64,000 nt of DNA. Origin: Amycolatopsis sp. cg9. GTDB taxonomy: Bacteria > Actinomycetota > Actinomycetes > Mycobacteriales > Pseudonocardiaceae. Of this stretch, positions 24,960 through 33,083 are shown piece after piece. The first letter of the stretch is position 1, and each line of letters opens with the position of its first letter. A model generated the notes under the pieces. That model was not told the DNA's origin. It saw nothing but the letters and a program-made list of their open reading frames with translations, and made no database searches. Position numbers and translations under genes: made by a program. The stretch covers positions 6,432,501 to 6,496,500 of the forward strand of contig NZ_CP166850.1 of NCBI RefSeq assembly GCF_041346945.1, read 5' to 3'.

Positions 24960-25517
24960 TCAGGCGGGGAAGAAGTCCGCCACCGCCCGGCGCAACGTCG
25001 CCCGCACCGTCTCCGCGTCGTCCAGTTCGCCGCCGTGCAGGGCGCCGTCCCGCAGCAGGACCAAGACGCGGGCTGCGTGGCCCGGGTCCGGGTGGCCCGA
25101 GGCTGCCGCTTCGTCTCGGAGGACTTCGAAGAACCACTGCCGGTGGTCGTCGATCACCTTCCGGACCAGCGATTCCGGGTCCGGGTACTCCGCGGCCGCG
25201 TTGAGGAACTGGCAGCCTCGGAAGTCCTCGCCGCACGTCGCGTCGCCCACCACCGAAAGGGCCGCCGCGAGGGCTTCGCGTGGGGGTTTGCCCGCGCGGG
25301 CCGCGTCGACCGCCGTGCGGATCGCGTGGCTCGTCTCCGTCAGGTAGGCCGCGACCAGGTCGTCCTTCGTCGGGTAGTGCCGGTAAAACGTCGCCCGCGT
25401 CACCGACGCCTCCGACACCAGACGTTCCACCCCCACCGCGTGGATGCCCTCCGCGTAGAACAGCCGGGACGCGGTCGCGAGCAACCGGTCCTTCGGGTGC
25501 ACCGGGGCAGACGTCAT
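24960..25517 (-). CDS. TetR-family repressor
   Basis: A 185-residue regulator. The N-terminal HTH (residues about 10-56) reads L-L-A-T-A-S-R-L-F-Y-A-E-G-I-H-A-V-G-V-E and V-T-R-A-T-F-Y-R-H-Y-P-T-K-D-D-L. The C-terminal ligand part contains C-G-E-D-F-R-G-C-Q-F-L-N-A-A-A-E, a common pattern in this subgroup; its two cysteines might sense an oxidant or electrophile. It is divergent from the hydrolase gene across two identical 18-bp operator-like repeats, so it probably represses both itself and the hydrolase. Confidence 0.88.
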   Translation of the reverse strand: MTSAPVHPKDRLLATASRLFYAEGIHAVGVERLVSEASVTRATFYRHYPTKDDLVAAYLTETSHAIRTAVDAARAGKPPREALAAALSVVGDATCGEDFRGCQFLNAAAEYPDPESLVRKVIDDHRQWFFEVLRDEAAASGHPDPGHAARVLVLLRDGALHGGELDDAETVRATLRRAVADFFPA

Positions 25518-25530
25518 CCCGCGAGCATAG

Positions 25531-25623
25531 AGAAAGACCGATCGTTCTGCCAGATCGGCTTCGTCACATTGCGCGGCCCGCCGGAACGGAGCACAGTACG
25601 GAGGCAGAAAGACCGATCGTTCT
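25531..25623. promoter_or_regulatory. Two identical 18-bp TetR-type operators
   Basis: AGAAAGACCGATCGTTCT occurs at 25531-25548 and again at 25606-25623 in the same orientation, 75 bp apart. Each copy is itself a near palindrome (7 of 9 base pairs match). The first lies 13 bp upstream of the TetR start codon, the second 17 bp upstream of the hydrolase start codon. This is the layout expected for divergent repression. Confidence 0.75.
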
Positions 25624-25640
25624 CTCTGAAGGAGCCAGCC

Positions 25641-26339
25641 ATGAGCAAGCCCACCATCGTCCTGGTCCACGGCGCGTTCGCCGACTCGTCCAGCTGGACC
25701 GGCGTCGTGTCGCAGCTGCAGGAGAACGGCTATCCGGTCGTCGCGGTGGCGAACCCGCTGCGCGGCCTGGAGTCCGACGCGGCCTACGTCGCGGACGTCG
25801 TCAACGGCGTCGAAGGCCCGGTCGTGCTGGCCGGTCACTCCTACGGCGGCGCCCTGATCACCCGCGCCGCCACCGAGACGCCGAACGTCCGCGCCCTCGT
25901 CTACATCGCCGCGTTCCAGCCCGACGCGGGGGAGAGCGTCTTCGAGCTGTCCGGCCGCTACCCGGGCGCCAAGCTCGGCCCGGAGACCACCAACGTCCTG
26001 GTGCACGACGGCAACCCCGAGCTGTCCATCAAGCCGGAAGACTTCGCCGAGGTCTTCGCCGGCGACGTGCCCGCCGAGACCGCCGCGGTCCTGGCCGTCA
26101 CGCAGCGGGCCGTCGCGCAGCAGGCGCTGGCCGCGCCGTTCGAGGGCACCCCGGCCTGGTCGAAGCTGCCTTCGTGGACGCTGATCGCCAACCAGGACAA
26201 CGCCATCCCGGCCGCCGCCCAGGAGTTCATGGCCGAGCGCGCGAAGTCGACCGTCCGGCGGATCGACGCCTCGCACGCCGTCGCGGTGTCGCAGCCCGGC
26301 GTCGTCGCCGAGGTGATCCTGGCGGCCGCCGCCGAGTGA
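25641..26339 (+). CDS. Alpha/beta hydrolase
   Basis: A 232-residue hydrolase of the short esterase-like group. The oxyanion part is V-L-V-H-G-A-F, the nucleophile Ser67 is in G-H-S-Y-G-G, and the histidine is in D-A-S-H-A-V near the C-terminus. AAGGAG precedes the ATG. Similar proteins are often induced by a neighbouring TetR repressor in response to small lipophilic compounds. The substrate is unknown. It ends 3 bp before the convergent nitronate monooxygenase gene. Confidence 0.83.
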   Translation: MSKPTIVLVHGAFADSSSWTGVVSQLQENGYPVVAVANPLRGLESDAAYVADVVNGVEGPVVLAGHSYGGALITRAATETPNVRALVYIAAFQPDAGESVFELSGRYPGAKLGPETTNVLVHDGNPELSIKPEDFAEVFAGDVPAETAAVLAVTQRAVAQQALAAPFEGTPAWSKLPSWTLIANQDNAIPAAAQEFMAERAKSTVRRIDASHAVAVSQPGVVAEVILAAAAE

Positions 26340-26342
26340 CGC

Positions 26343-27299
26343 TCAGGTGATCGGCGGGAGTCCGGCGCGCGCCGCCCGGTACTCCCGCACGATCCGGGCG
26401 ACGATGTCGGCCGCGGGCAGCACGGAATCCACCAGCCCGGCCGACTGGCCCGCTTCGAGCTTCCCCTCGGCGACGTCGCCGTGCAACGCCGCATCGCGCA
26501 ACGTGGCCGCGTGGAAAGCCTTGCGCCGCAGGTCTTCTTCGGCGCCGGACTCCTCCAGGGCCAGCATCCGCGCGGTGAAGTCGTTGTCCAGGGCGCGGAT
26601 CACGCCCAGGCCGCGCCCCACCGCGCGGGTGCCGTCCACCCCGGCCGCGGCCACCGCTTCCTTGTACGCGGGGTGCACCGACGCCTCCGCGCTGGCCAGG
26701 AACCGCGTGCCGAACTGGGCCGCGCCCGCGCCGAGGGCGAGCACCGCGGCCAGCCCGGCACCGTCCGCGATCCCGCCGGAAGCGACCACCGGCAGACTGA
26801 CCGCCGAAGCCACCGCCCGCACCAGCACCGACGTCGTCACCATCGCGGGCGGTGGGTGGCCGCCCGCCTCGGCGCCGACCACGACCAGGCCGTCGACACC
26901 CGCGTCGGCGGCTTTGCGAGCGTGCGCGACCCCGGCCACGACGTGCAGGCAGCGCGTTCCGGCCTCGTGGAACCGGTCCAGGTACCGTCGCGGCCCGCCC
27001 TGGGACGCGATCAGCACCGGCGGCCGGTGCCGCAGCACCAGCTCGATGACCTCGTCCACGCCCGCCCGGTACAGCGGCAGGTTGACCGCCCACGGCCGGG
27101 ACGTGCCCGCGGCCACCTCGGTCAGCACCCGGTCCAGGTCGGGCAGCCGCATCGGGCCCGCCGCCACCACGCCGAGCCCGCCCGCGTTCGACACCGCCAG
27201 CGGCAGCGCCGGACTCGACGACGCCCACGACATCCCCGCCTGCACGATCGGCAGGTCGATCCCCAGCAGCCGGGTCACCGGCGTCTCGATGCGCGTCAC
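26343..27299 (-). CDS. Nitronate monooxygenase / 2-nitropropane dioxygenase-like FMN enzyme
   Basis: A 318-residue TIM-barrel flavoprotein: P-I-V-Q-A-G-M-S-W near the N-terminus, the S-N-A-G-G-L-G loop, V-G-A-E-A-G-G-H with the usual catalytic histidine, and V-A-S-G-G-I-A-D-G for phosphate binding. It is the last gene of a six-gene operon, and its GTG start overlaps the ligase stop by 4 bases (GTGA). In CoA-catabolic operons such proteins may act as enoyl reductases or dehydrogenases instead of on nitronates, so the annotated reaction is only a family label. Confidence 0.82.
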   Translation of the reverse strand: MTRIETPVTRLLGIDLPIVQAGMSWASSSPALPLAVSNAGGLGVVAAGPMRLPDLDRVLTEVAAGTSRPWAVNLPLYRAGVDEVIELVLRHRPPVLIASQGGPRRYLDRFHEAGTRCLHVVAGVAHARKAADAGVDGLVVVGAEAGGHPPPAMVTTSVLVRAVASAVSLPVVASGGIADGAGLAAVLALGAGAAQFGTRFLASAEASVHPAYKEAVAAAGVDGTRAVGRGLGVIRALDNDFTARMLALEESGAEEDLRRKAFHAATLRDAALHGDVAEGKLEAGQSAGLVDSVLPAADIVARIVREYRAARAGLPPIT

Positions 27300-28867
27300 G
27301 CCCGCTCCAGCAGGGAGCGCGCGTGCGCGGCGAGCCGGTTCTTCTGCACCTTCGAACTCGCGGTCATCCCGATCCCCTCGAAGCCTTCGACGATCCGCAG
27401 GTGCCGCGGCACCTTGAACCCCGCCATCCGGGCCCGCGCCCAGCCCAGCAGCTCCTCCTCGGAGACGCCGGGCCCGGTCACCACGACGAACGCGAACGGC
27501 ACCTCGACCAGCCGGGCGTCCGGCACGCCGACGACGGCCGCCTGCCGCACCATCGGGTGCCGGTGCAGGGTGTCCTCGATGTCGGCCGGGGCCACGTTCT
27601 CGCCGCCGACGCGGATGATGTCCTTGGTGCGCCCGGTGAAGTGGAACCGCCCGGTCTCGTCGAGCAGGCCGACGTCGCCGGTGGTGAGCCAGCCGTCGGC
27701 GTCGATCGTCTCGGCCGTCTTCACCGGGTCGTCGAGGTAGCCCGCCATCACGTTCCAGCCGCGCACCAGCACCGACCCGGGTTCGCCGGGCGCGCAGTCG
27801 CGGTCACCGTCGAAGGCGCGGATCCGCACTTCGACGCCGGGTTCGACGGCCATCGCGCCGGCCGCGCGGATCTCCTCCGGCTCCCACCAGGCCGACTGCG
27901 CGACGTTCGGTGAGGCTTCCGAAAGCCCGTACCCCGCAACGCATTCACGTGCACCCAGCTCGTCGATGACCCGCCGGATCACGGTCGGCGACGCGGCCAC
28001 CCAGGCCCCGCGCAAGCACAACCGCCGTGACGGCCGGGACGGGTGGTTGAGCAGCAGCAGCGCGATGGTGTCGTTGCCGGAGAAGTGCGTGCAGCGCTCG
28101 GCTTCCAGCAGCCGCAACGCTTCCCCTGGCTCGAACTTCGGCATCGTCACCAGCGTCGTCGCGTGCTGGATCGACGCCAGCACCGACAGCGTGCTGCCGG
28201 CGACGTGGAAGAACGGCCGCGCGGAGTGGAACCGGTCGCCGGGGCGCAGGCCCATCCGCGCGCCCGAGAAGAACGCGTCCGCGCACATGCTGCGGTGGGT
28301 GAGCAGGACGCCCTTCGGCCGCGATGTCGTGCCGGACGTGTACTGCACCAGCAGGATGTCGTCGGGAGCGCCGACCGGCGGCGGCACCTCCGCAGCGGCG
28401 GCGAGGAAGTCCGCCCACGGCGTGGCGAACGACGGCACGTCGTCCCCGAGCACGATGACCGCGGGGAGGGCCTCGGCGCCGATTTCCCGCAGCATCGCGG
28501 CGAAGTCCACGTTGAGCACCCGGGACGCCACGAACAGCGTCCGCACCTGCGCGTGCTCGAGGGTGTAGCGGACTTCGCCGGCGGTGAACCGGGTGTTGAC
28601 CGGCACGGCGACCGCGCCCGCCGCGCCGATCGCCAGGAACAGCGCCACCCAGTCCGGCCCGTTGCCGAGGCAGATGCCGACGCGGTCGCCGCGGCCGAGC
28701 CCGGCGGCGGCGAGCCCGGCGCGGACCCGCGTGACCCGCTCGGCCAGCTCGCCGTAGGTGATCCGCTCGGTGTCCGTGACGACGGCTTCGACGTCCGGCG
28801 CGAGCAGAGCCGCACGCGCCAGCACTTCGTGCGTGGTCAGCGGGCAGGCGGTGCGCAGGTCGGTCAT
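27296..28867 (-). CDS. Acyl-CoA ligase (AMP-forming)
   Basis: A 523-residue ANL-superfamily ligase activating a carboxylic acid through an acyl-adenylate. The P-loop-like motif is Y-T-S-G-T-T-S-R-P-K-G. The hinge region is T-G-D-V-G-L-L-D-E-T-G-R, followed by G-R-T-K-D-I-I-R-V-G-G-E-N-V. The C-terminal lysine is probably in S-S-K-V-Q-K-N. ATG overlaps the hydratase stop (ATGA). It stands between two enoyl-CoA hydratase-type genes and the nitronate monooxygenase gene in one operon, so it probably feeds an exogenous acid into this pathway. The acid is unknown. Confidence 0.87.
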   Translation of the reverse strand: MTDLRTACPLTTHEVLARAALLAPDVEAVVTDTERITYGELAERVTRVRAGLAAAGLGRGDRVGICLGNGPDWVALFLAIGAAGAVAVPVNTRFTAGEVRYTLEHAQVRTLFVASRVLNVDFAAMLREIGAEALPAVIVLGDDVPSFATPWADFLAAAAEVPPPVGAPDDILLVQYTSGTTSRPKGVLLTHRSMCADAFFSGARMGLRPGDRFHSARPFFHVAGSTLSVLASIQHATTLVTMPKFEPGEALRLLEAERCTHFSGNDTIALLLLNHPSRPSRRLCLRGAWVAASPTVIRRVIDELGARECVAGYGLSEASPNVAQSAWWEPEEIRAAGAMAVEPGVEVRIRAFDGDRDCAPGEPGSVLVRGWNVMAGYLDDPVKTAETIDADGWLTTGDVGLLDETGRFHFTGRTKDIIRVGGENVAPADIEDTLHRHPMVRQAAVVGVPDARLVEVPFAFVVVTGPGVSEEELLGWARARMAGFKVPRHLRIVEGFEGIGMTASSKVQKNRLAAHARSLLERA

Positions 28868-29616
28868 CGCGGTTCTCCGTTCCCGGCGGTGAAGCGGGCG
28901 ACGCCGTCGCGCCAGCCGCCGTCGGCGAGGCACTGTTCGATCGCGGCCAGTTCGATGCGGATCCCGCGGTCGAGGTCGGTTTCCGCGCCGAGGTCGACCG
29001 CGCGCTTGGTGAGCGAGATGGCCAGCGGCGGCGCCTTCGCGATGCTCGCGGCCGTTTCGCCGCCGGCCTCGGCGAGCGCGTCCGCCGGGACGACGCGGGT
29101 GACGACGCCCAGCTCGGCGGCCTCTTCCGCACCGAGCGCGCGGTTGGTGAACAGCAGTTCCTTGGCCCGGCGCTTGCCGATGGCGCGCTGCAGGCGCTGG
29201 GTCGCGCCGACGGTACCCCAGTGCGGCTCGGGGAACCGGAAGACCGTCCCCGACGCGGCCAGCGCGAAGTCGGCGGCGAGCGTGATCTCGCCGCCGGAGC
29301 CGACGACCGCGCCCTGCACCAGGGCCACGACCGGCACCCGGCACTGCTCGATGGCGGCGTACGCGGCGAAGGAAGCGACCCGGCGGCGCCGCACCCACGA
29401 GGCGTCCTTGCCGGTGCGCTCCTTGAGGTCGGCGCCCGCGCAGAACACCGGCCCGCGCCCGCTCAGGAGCACCACCCGGACGTCGTCGTCGAGCGCCTCG
29501 AACGCTTCCCGCAGCTGGTGGCACATCGGCAGGTCCACGGCGTTGCGGGCCTCGGGCCGGGTCAGCTCGACCCGCGCGATCCCGTCCTCGACGGTGACGC
29601 GCACGCGCTCGGTCAT
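28864..29616 (-). CDS. Enoyl-CoA hydratase/isomerase-family protein
   Basis: A 250-residue crotonase. It shows R-P-E-A-R-N-A-V-D-L, the oxyanion-hole stretch F-C-A-G-A-D-L-K-E, and V-V-G-S-G-G-E-I-T-L-A. The usual first catalytic glutamate site is within S-G-G-E-I. Its stop and start overlap both neighbours by 4 bases, placing it firmly in the operon. It is the second hydratase-type gene of the set. Hydratase, isomerase or hydrolase activity cannot be separated by inspection. Confidence 0.85.
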   Translation of the reverse strand: MTERVRVTVEDGIARVELTRPEARNAVDLPMCHQLREAFEALDDDVRVVLLSGRGPVFCAGADLKERTGKDASWVRRRRVASFAAYAAIEQCRVPVVALVQGAVVGSGGEITLAADFALAASGTVFRFPEPHWGTVGATQRLQRAIGKRRAKELLFTNRALGAEEAAELGVVTRVVPADALAEAGGETAASIAKAPPLAISLTKRAVDLGAETDLDRGIRIELAAIEQCLADGGWRDGVARFTAGNGEPR

Positions 29617-30797
29617 CGGATCACCCCCGCGGCCCGCAGGCCCTCGATTTCGGTCGCGTCGAGGCCCAGGCCGGCCAGGACGTCGTCGGTGTCGGCGCCG
29701 AGCAGCGGCGGCGTGCCCACCGCCGGCGGCTCACCGCCAGTCTCACGCAGGGGCGTCCGCAGTGCCGGGAACGTCCCCTCCGCCGGGTGGGTGAACTCGC
29801 CGACGACCCCGCGGGCGACGGCGTGCGGATCGGCGAGCGCTTCCCGCACCGAGCGGACCGCGCCGGCCGGCACGTCGGCCGCGCGCAGCTCCTTCACGAG
29901 CGCGTCCCGGTCCTGCCGGGCGATCGCCCCGCGCAGCGCCTTCATCACGCGAGCGCGGTGCTCGACGCGGCCGGAGTTGACCCGCAGCACCGGATCCGCG
30001 GCCAGGTCGGCCAGCCCCAGCACCGTGCACAGTGGACCCCAGTGCTGGTCGCTGCCGCTGATGTGCAGCCATTCGCCGTCCCCGGCCTGGAACGCCGCCG
30101 ACGGGACGCGGCCCGGGTGCTCGGTGCCGGTGCGCACCGGGTCCTCGCCGAGCGCGAAGAGCCGGGCGGCGTTGAGCGCGTGCAGGCTCAATTGGACGTC
30201 CATCATGGACACGTCGAGGTGGCGGCCCCGCCCGGTCGCCGCGCGCCCGGCCAGCCCGGACAGCACCGCGATGACCACCCAGAGCCCGGAAGTCAGGTCC
30301 GCCACCGGGATCCCGGTCTTCGACGGCGGCCCGCCGGGCTCGCCGGTCATCGCCATCACGCCGGACAGCGCCTGGAAGACGGTGTCGTAGCCCTTGCGGT
30401 CGCGGTCCGGGCCGGTCTGCCCGAACCCGGTCGCGGACACGTAGACCAGGTCCGGGCGCGCCAGGTCCGCGTAGCCGAGGCCCATCCGGTCCATCGCGCC
30501 GGGCAGGAAGTTCTCGACGACGACGTCGGCTTCGGCCGCCAGCTTCCGTGCGACCGCCTGGCCGCGCGGGTCCTTGAGGTCGAGCGTCACGGACTTCTTG
30601 CCCCGGTTGAAGGCGAAGAAGTACGCGCTTTCGCCGTGGGGGAGGCGGGGTTCGAAGCCGCGGGTCTCGTCGCCGGACCCCGGTCGCTCGACCTTGACGA
30701 CGGTCGCGCCGAGCTCGGCGAGGATCTGCGTCGCCAGCGGCGCGGCGAGGACGCGGGAGAAGTCGAGGACGGTGATCCCGGACAGCGGGCCGGTCAT
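29613..30797 (-). CDS. CaiB/BaiF-type (class III) CoA-transferase
   Basis: A 394-residue formyl-CoA-transferase-like enzyme. The N-terminus L-D-F-S-R-V-L-A-A-P is the family start, with K-V-E-R-P-G-S-G-D following. The nucleophilic aspartate is expected in V-A-D-L-T-S-G. Such enzymes move CoA between acids, using for instance succinyl-CoA or an acyl-CoA product as donor. It overlaps both neighbours by 4 bases. With the lyase at the head of the operon it could activate a dicarboxylic acid; the human SUGCT enzyme of this family uses glutarate and 3-hydroxy-3-methylglutarate. This link is inference. Confidence 0.88.
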   Translation of the reverse strand: MTGPLSGITVLDFSRVLAAPLATQILAELGATVVKVERPGSGDETRGFEPRLPHGESAYFFAFNRGKKSVTLDLKDPRGQAVARKLAAEADVVVENFLPGAMDRMGLGYADLARPDLVYVSATGFGQTGPDRDRKGYDTVFQALSGVMAMTGEPGGPPSKTGIPVADLTSGLWVVIAVLSGLAGRAATGRGRHLDVSMMDVQLSLHALNAARLFALGEDPVRTGTEHPGRVPSAAFQAGDGEWLHISGSDQHWGPLCTVLGLADLAADPVLRVNSGRVEHRARVMKALRGAIARQDRDALVKELRAADVPAGAVRSVREALADPHAVARGVVGEFTHPAEGTFPALRTPLRETGGEPPAVGTPPLLGADTDDVLAGLGLDATEIEGLRAAGVIR

Positions 30798-31513
30798 CGG
30801 CGGAACCCCCGCATCAGCGCGTTGACGTCCTGCCCGGCGCGCACGGCGGCGTCGGTCGGCAGGTCGGCGACGCGGTAGAAGAGGTCTTTCGCGGCGGCGA
30901 TCGCCCGCGGTTCGACCTTCGCCCAGTGCCCGGCGATCTCCAGCGCGGCGGGCAGTGCGTCGGCGGGGTCGACGACCCGGTTGACCAGGCCGTGCTCGAA
31001 AGCCTCGGCCGCGGTGAGCAGGCGCCCGGTGCTGACCAGCTCGAACGCGAGCTTGCGGCCGAGGTGGTGGACGAGCCCGGTCATCACCAGCGCCGGGACG
31101 ATCGAATGCTTCAGCTCGGGGTAGCCGAACTTGAGGTCGGTGCCGGCGACGACCATGTCCGCCCCGATCGCCAGGCCCGCGCCGCCGCCGACCGCGGCAC
31201 CGCGCACGGCCGCGACCACCGGGATCCGCAGCTGTCGCGCCTGCACCTGCAGCTTCGCGGTGAGCGCGGCGCGGTCCAGGACGGCGTCGGCGTGCTCGGG
31301 CGTCAGCTCCGAGAACTCGCCGAGGTCGGCGCCCGCGCAGAAGCCGCGGCCGGCGCCGGTGAGCACCAGCGCGCGGATGCCGCGATCGGCGTCGGCCGCG
31401 TAAAAGGCTTCGCTGAGCGAGCGGGTGAGGGCGGTGTCCAGTGCGTTGAGCTTCTCGGGCCGGTTCAGCGTCAGGACGCGGACGGCGCCGTGGTCCTCGG
31501 CGATGACGGTCAC
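30794..31513 (-). CDS. Enoyl-CoA hydratase/isomerase-family protein
   Basis: A 239-residue crotonase. Marks are N-R-P-E-K-L-N-A-L-D, G-F-C-A-G-A-D-L-G-E and A-A-V-G-G-G-A-G-L-A. The position usually filled by the first catalytic glutamate (G-G-E) is alanine here (G-G-G-A-G), so hydratase activity is less certain. The GTG start overlaps the lyase stop by 4 bases (GTGA) and fixes the start. It lies between lyase and CoA-transferase in the MarR-framed operon. Confidence 0.83.
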   Translation of the reverse strand: MTVIAEDHGAVRVLTLNRPEKLNALDTALTRSLSEAFYAADADRGIRALVLTGAGRGFCAGADLGEFSELTPEHADAVLDRAALTAKLQVQARQLRIPVVAAVRGAAVGGGAGLAIGADMVVAGTDLKFGYPELKHSIVPALVMTGLVHHLGRKLAFELVSTGRLLTAAEAFEHGLVNRVVDPADALPAALEIAGHWAKVEPRAIAAAKDLFYRVADLPTDAAVRAGQDVNALMRGFRR

Positions 31514-32439
31514 GGGTTCTCCTGGTTCGGGGTCGGGGTGAAGCCGGCGCGGGCCACCATGCTGTGCAGGGGACGGCCGAGCGCTTCTTCGCAGGCGGCG
31601 GACGCCTTGGCGAGCAGGTCGAGGTCGATGCCGGTGTCGACGCCCATCGCCTCGAACAGGCTGACGAGGTCTTCCGTGCAGACGTTGCCGGTCAGCCCGG
31701 CGCCGTAGGAGATCGCCGACGGGTGACCGCCGACGCCGCCCAGCGCGGTGTCGAAGTTCCGGCAGCCGGCGTCGAGGGCCGCGACGGCGTTCGCGATGCC
31801 GGTGCCGCGGGTGTTGTGGAAGTGCGCGACCACCGGCACTCCCGGGTCCAGGCGCTTGAACAGCGCGCGGACCGACGGCGGGGTCGCGACGCCGGTCGTG
31901 TCGCCCAAGGTGACCAGGTCGGCGCCGAGGTCGGCGAACCGGGCGACGTCCTCGGCGACGCGGCCGGGGTCGACCGTGCCTTCGAACGGGCAGCCGAAGG
32001 CGACCGACACCACGCCGACCAGCTTGAAGCGGCCGCCGGCCAGCTCGGCCATCTCGGTGACGCGCTCCCACTGCCCGGCTCTCGACGTGCGCAGGTTGCG
32101 TTCGGTGTGGCTTTCGCTGGCCGAGACCAGCAGGCTCAGCTCGTCGGCACCGTGCCCGGCGTCGAGGTCGGCCAGCGCCCGCCGCACCGCGCGGGGGTTC
32201 GGGCAGGTCGCCTTGAACCCGACGCCGGGGCGGCGCCGGATCGCCGAGAGGACCTCGGCGGCGTCCGAGAAGCCGGGCACCCGCCCGGGGTGGCTGTAGC
32301 TCGTCGCCTCGATGCGCCGGAACCCCGCGTCCGCGAAGGAGTCGAGCAGCGCGACCTTCGTCGCGGTCGGCACGAACTCCGGCTCGTGCTGCAGCCCGTC
32401 GCGGGCGAAGCACTCGCAGAGCGTGACGGCGTCGGACAT
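31510..32439 (-). CDS. HMG-CoA lyase-like DRE-TIM metallolyase
   Basis: A 309-residue TIM-barrel lyase. The metal-binding start is R-D-G-L-Q-H-E, and H-F-H-N-T-R-G contributes further ligands. The loop that in HMG-CoA lyases reads G-G-x-G-G-C-P with a catalytic cysteine reads G-G-V-G-G-H-P here, followed by T-G-N-V-C-T-E-D. The missing cysteine suggests a subgroup with another acyl-CoA substrate or an altered mechanism. The product would be acetyl-CoA (or another acyl-CoA) plus a keto acid. It is the first gene of the operon, with AAAGGTGG before its ATG and a MarR-type palindrome 42 bp upstream. Confidence 0.8.
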   Translation of the reverse strand: MSDAVTLCECFARDGLQHEPEFVPTATKVALLDSFADAGFRRIEATSYSHPGRVPGFSDAAEVLSAIRRRPGVGFKATCPNPRAVRRALADLDAGHGADELSLLVSASESHTERNLRTSRAGQWERVTEMAELAGGRFKLVGVVSVAFGCPFEGTVDPGRVAEDVARFADLGADLVTLGDTTGVATPPSVRALFKRLDPGVPVVAHFHNTRGTGIANAVAALDAGCRNFDTALGGVGGHPSAISYGAGLTGNVCTEDLVSLFEAMGVDTGIDLDLLAKASAACEEALGRPLHSMVARAGFTPTPNQENP

Positions 32440-32480
32440 CGGGCCACCTTTCGTTCGGTGGCTCCAGATCTACGCGGCTG

Positions 32481-32497
32481 TGTTGATAAAGTCAACA
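32481..32497. promoter_or_regulatory. MarR-type operator upstream of the lyase operon
   Basis: TGTTGA-TAAAG-TCAACA is a perfect 6-5-6 palindrome, 42 bp upstream of the lyase start. It overlaps the stop codon of the MarR gene (32492-32494). The same arms recur before the MarR gene itself. Confidence 0.8.
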
Positions 32498-32992
32498 GTT
32501 GTGGTCGCCGGGGTGGGCGCGCTCACGCTCCTCGACGGCCAGCGCCAGGTCGGCGAGCTTGTTAAGCGCGCCGCTCAGCGTCTCCGCCTCGGCCGGGGTC
32601 AGCGCGGCGAGGAACTCGGCGTCGCGCTCGTTGGCCGCGGTGATCAGGCCGCGGTAGACGCGGGTGCCTTCGGGGGTCAGGGCCAGCTGCGAGGTGCGGC
32701 CCGAGCCGGCCGTCCGGTCGACCAGGCCGCGCTCGGTCAGGCGGCTGACCACCCGGCTCATCTGCGCTTTGTCGAGCCCGGCGCGGCGGGCCAGCCGGTT
32801 CAGGGTGAGGGTGGGGTCGGCGGCGATGAGCGAAATCGCCCGCCATTCGCCGAGACTGACGTCGAACTCCCGCCGGTAGCGCAGCGCGGCGCTGCGCGAC
32901 ATCGCCGACGACGTGCGGGAGAGCCGGTAGGAGAGGAGTCCCGAAATGGGCACGAGGTCTCGGCCGTCCACGCGTTCCGCCATGCCGGTCAT
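32492..32992 (-). CDS. MarR-family regulator of the CoA-catabolic operon
   Basis: A 166-residue winged-HTH repressor. The recognition part reads L-T-L-N-R-L-A-R-R-A-G-L-D-K-A-Q-M-S-R-V-V and the wing follows with V-D-R-T-A-G-S-G-R-T. It lies between the lyase operon (same strand, downstream) and the importer gene (divergent). Matching palindromes flank it on both sides: one before the lyase gene, one 20 bp before its own ATG. It therefore probably controls the operon, the importer and itself, released by an acid or acyl-CoA intermediate. Confidence 0.88.
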   Translation of the reverse strand: MTGMAERVDGRDLVPISGLLSYRLSRTSSAMSRSAALRYRREFDVSLGEWRAISLIAADPTLTLNRLARRAGLDKAQMSRVVSRLTERGLVDRTAGSGRTSQLALTPEGTRVYRGLITAANERDAEFLAALTPAEAETLSGALNKLADLALAVEERERAHPGDHNC

Positions 32993-33011
32993 CGTAGCCG
33001 TTGCCGATCAG

Positions 33012-33030
33012 GTGTTGACAAACTCAACAC
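33012..33030. promoter_or_regulatory. MarR-type operator between marR and importer gene
   Basis: GTGTTGA-CAAAC-TCAACAC, a perfect 7-5-7 palindrome, lies 20 bp upstream of the MarR start and 54 bp upstream of the importer start. It shares the TGTTGA/TCAACA arms with the site at 32481-32497. Confidence 0.82.
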
Positions 33031-33083
33031 TGGATGCCGACACTGCTGCCGCACGCCCCGCCTGACGAAGGAGTCGAGTAGCG

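Noticed and set aside
30645..30670. GGGTTCGAAGCC as a possible tRNA T-arm
   Set aside because: It lies inside the CoA-transferase gene and no acceptor or anticodon arm can be folded around it.
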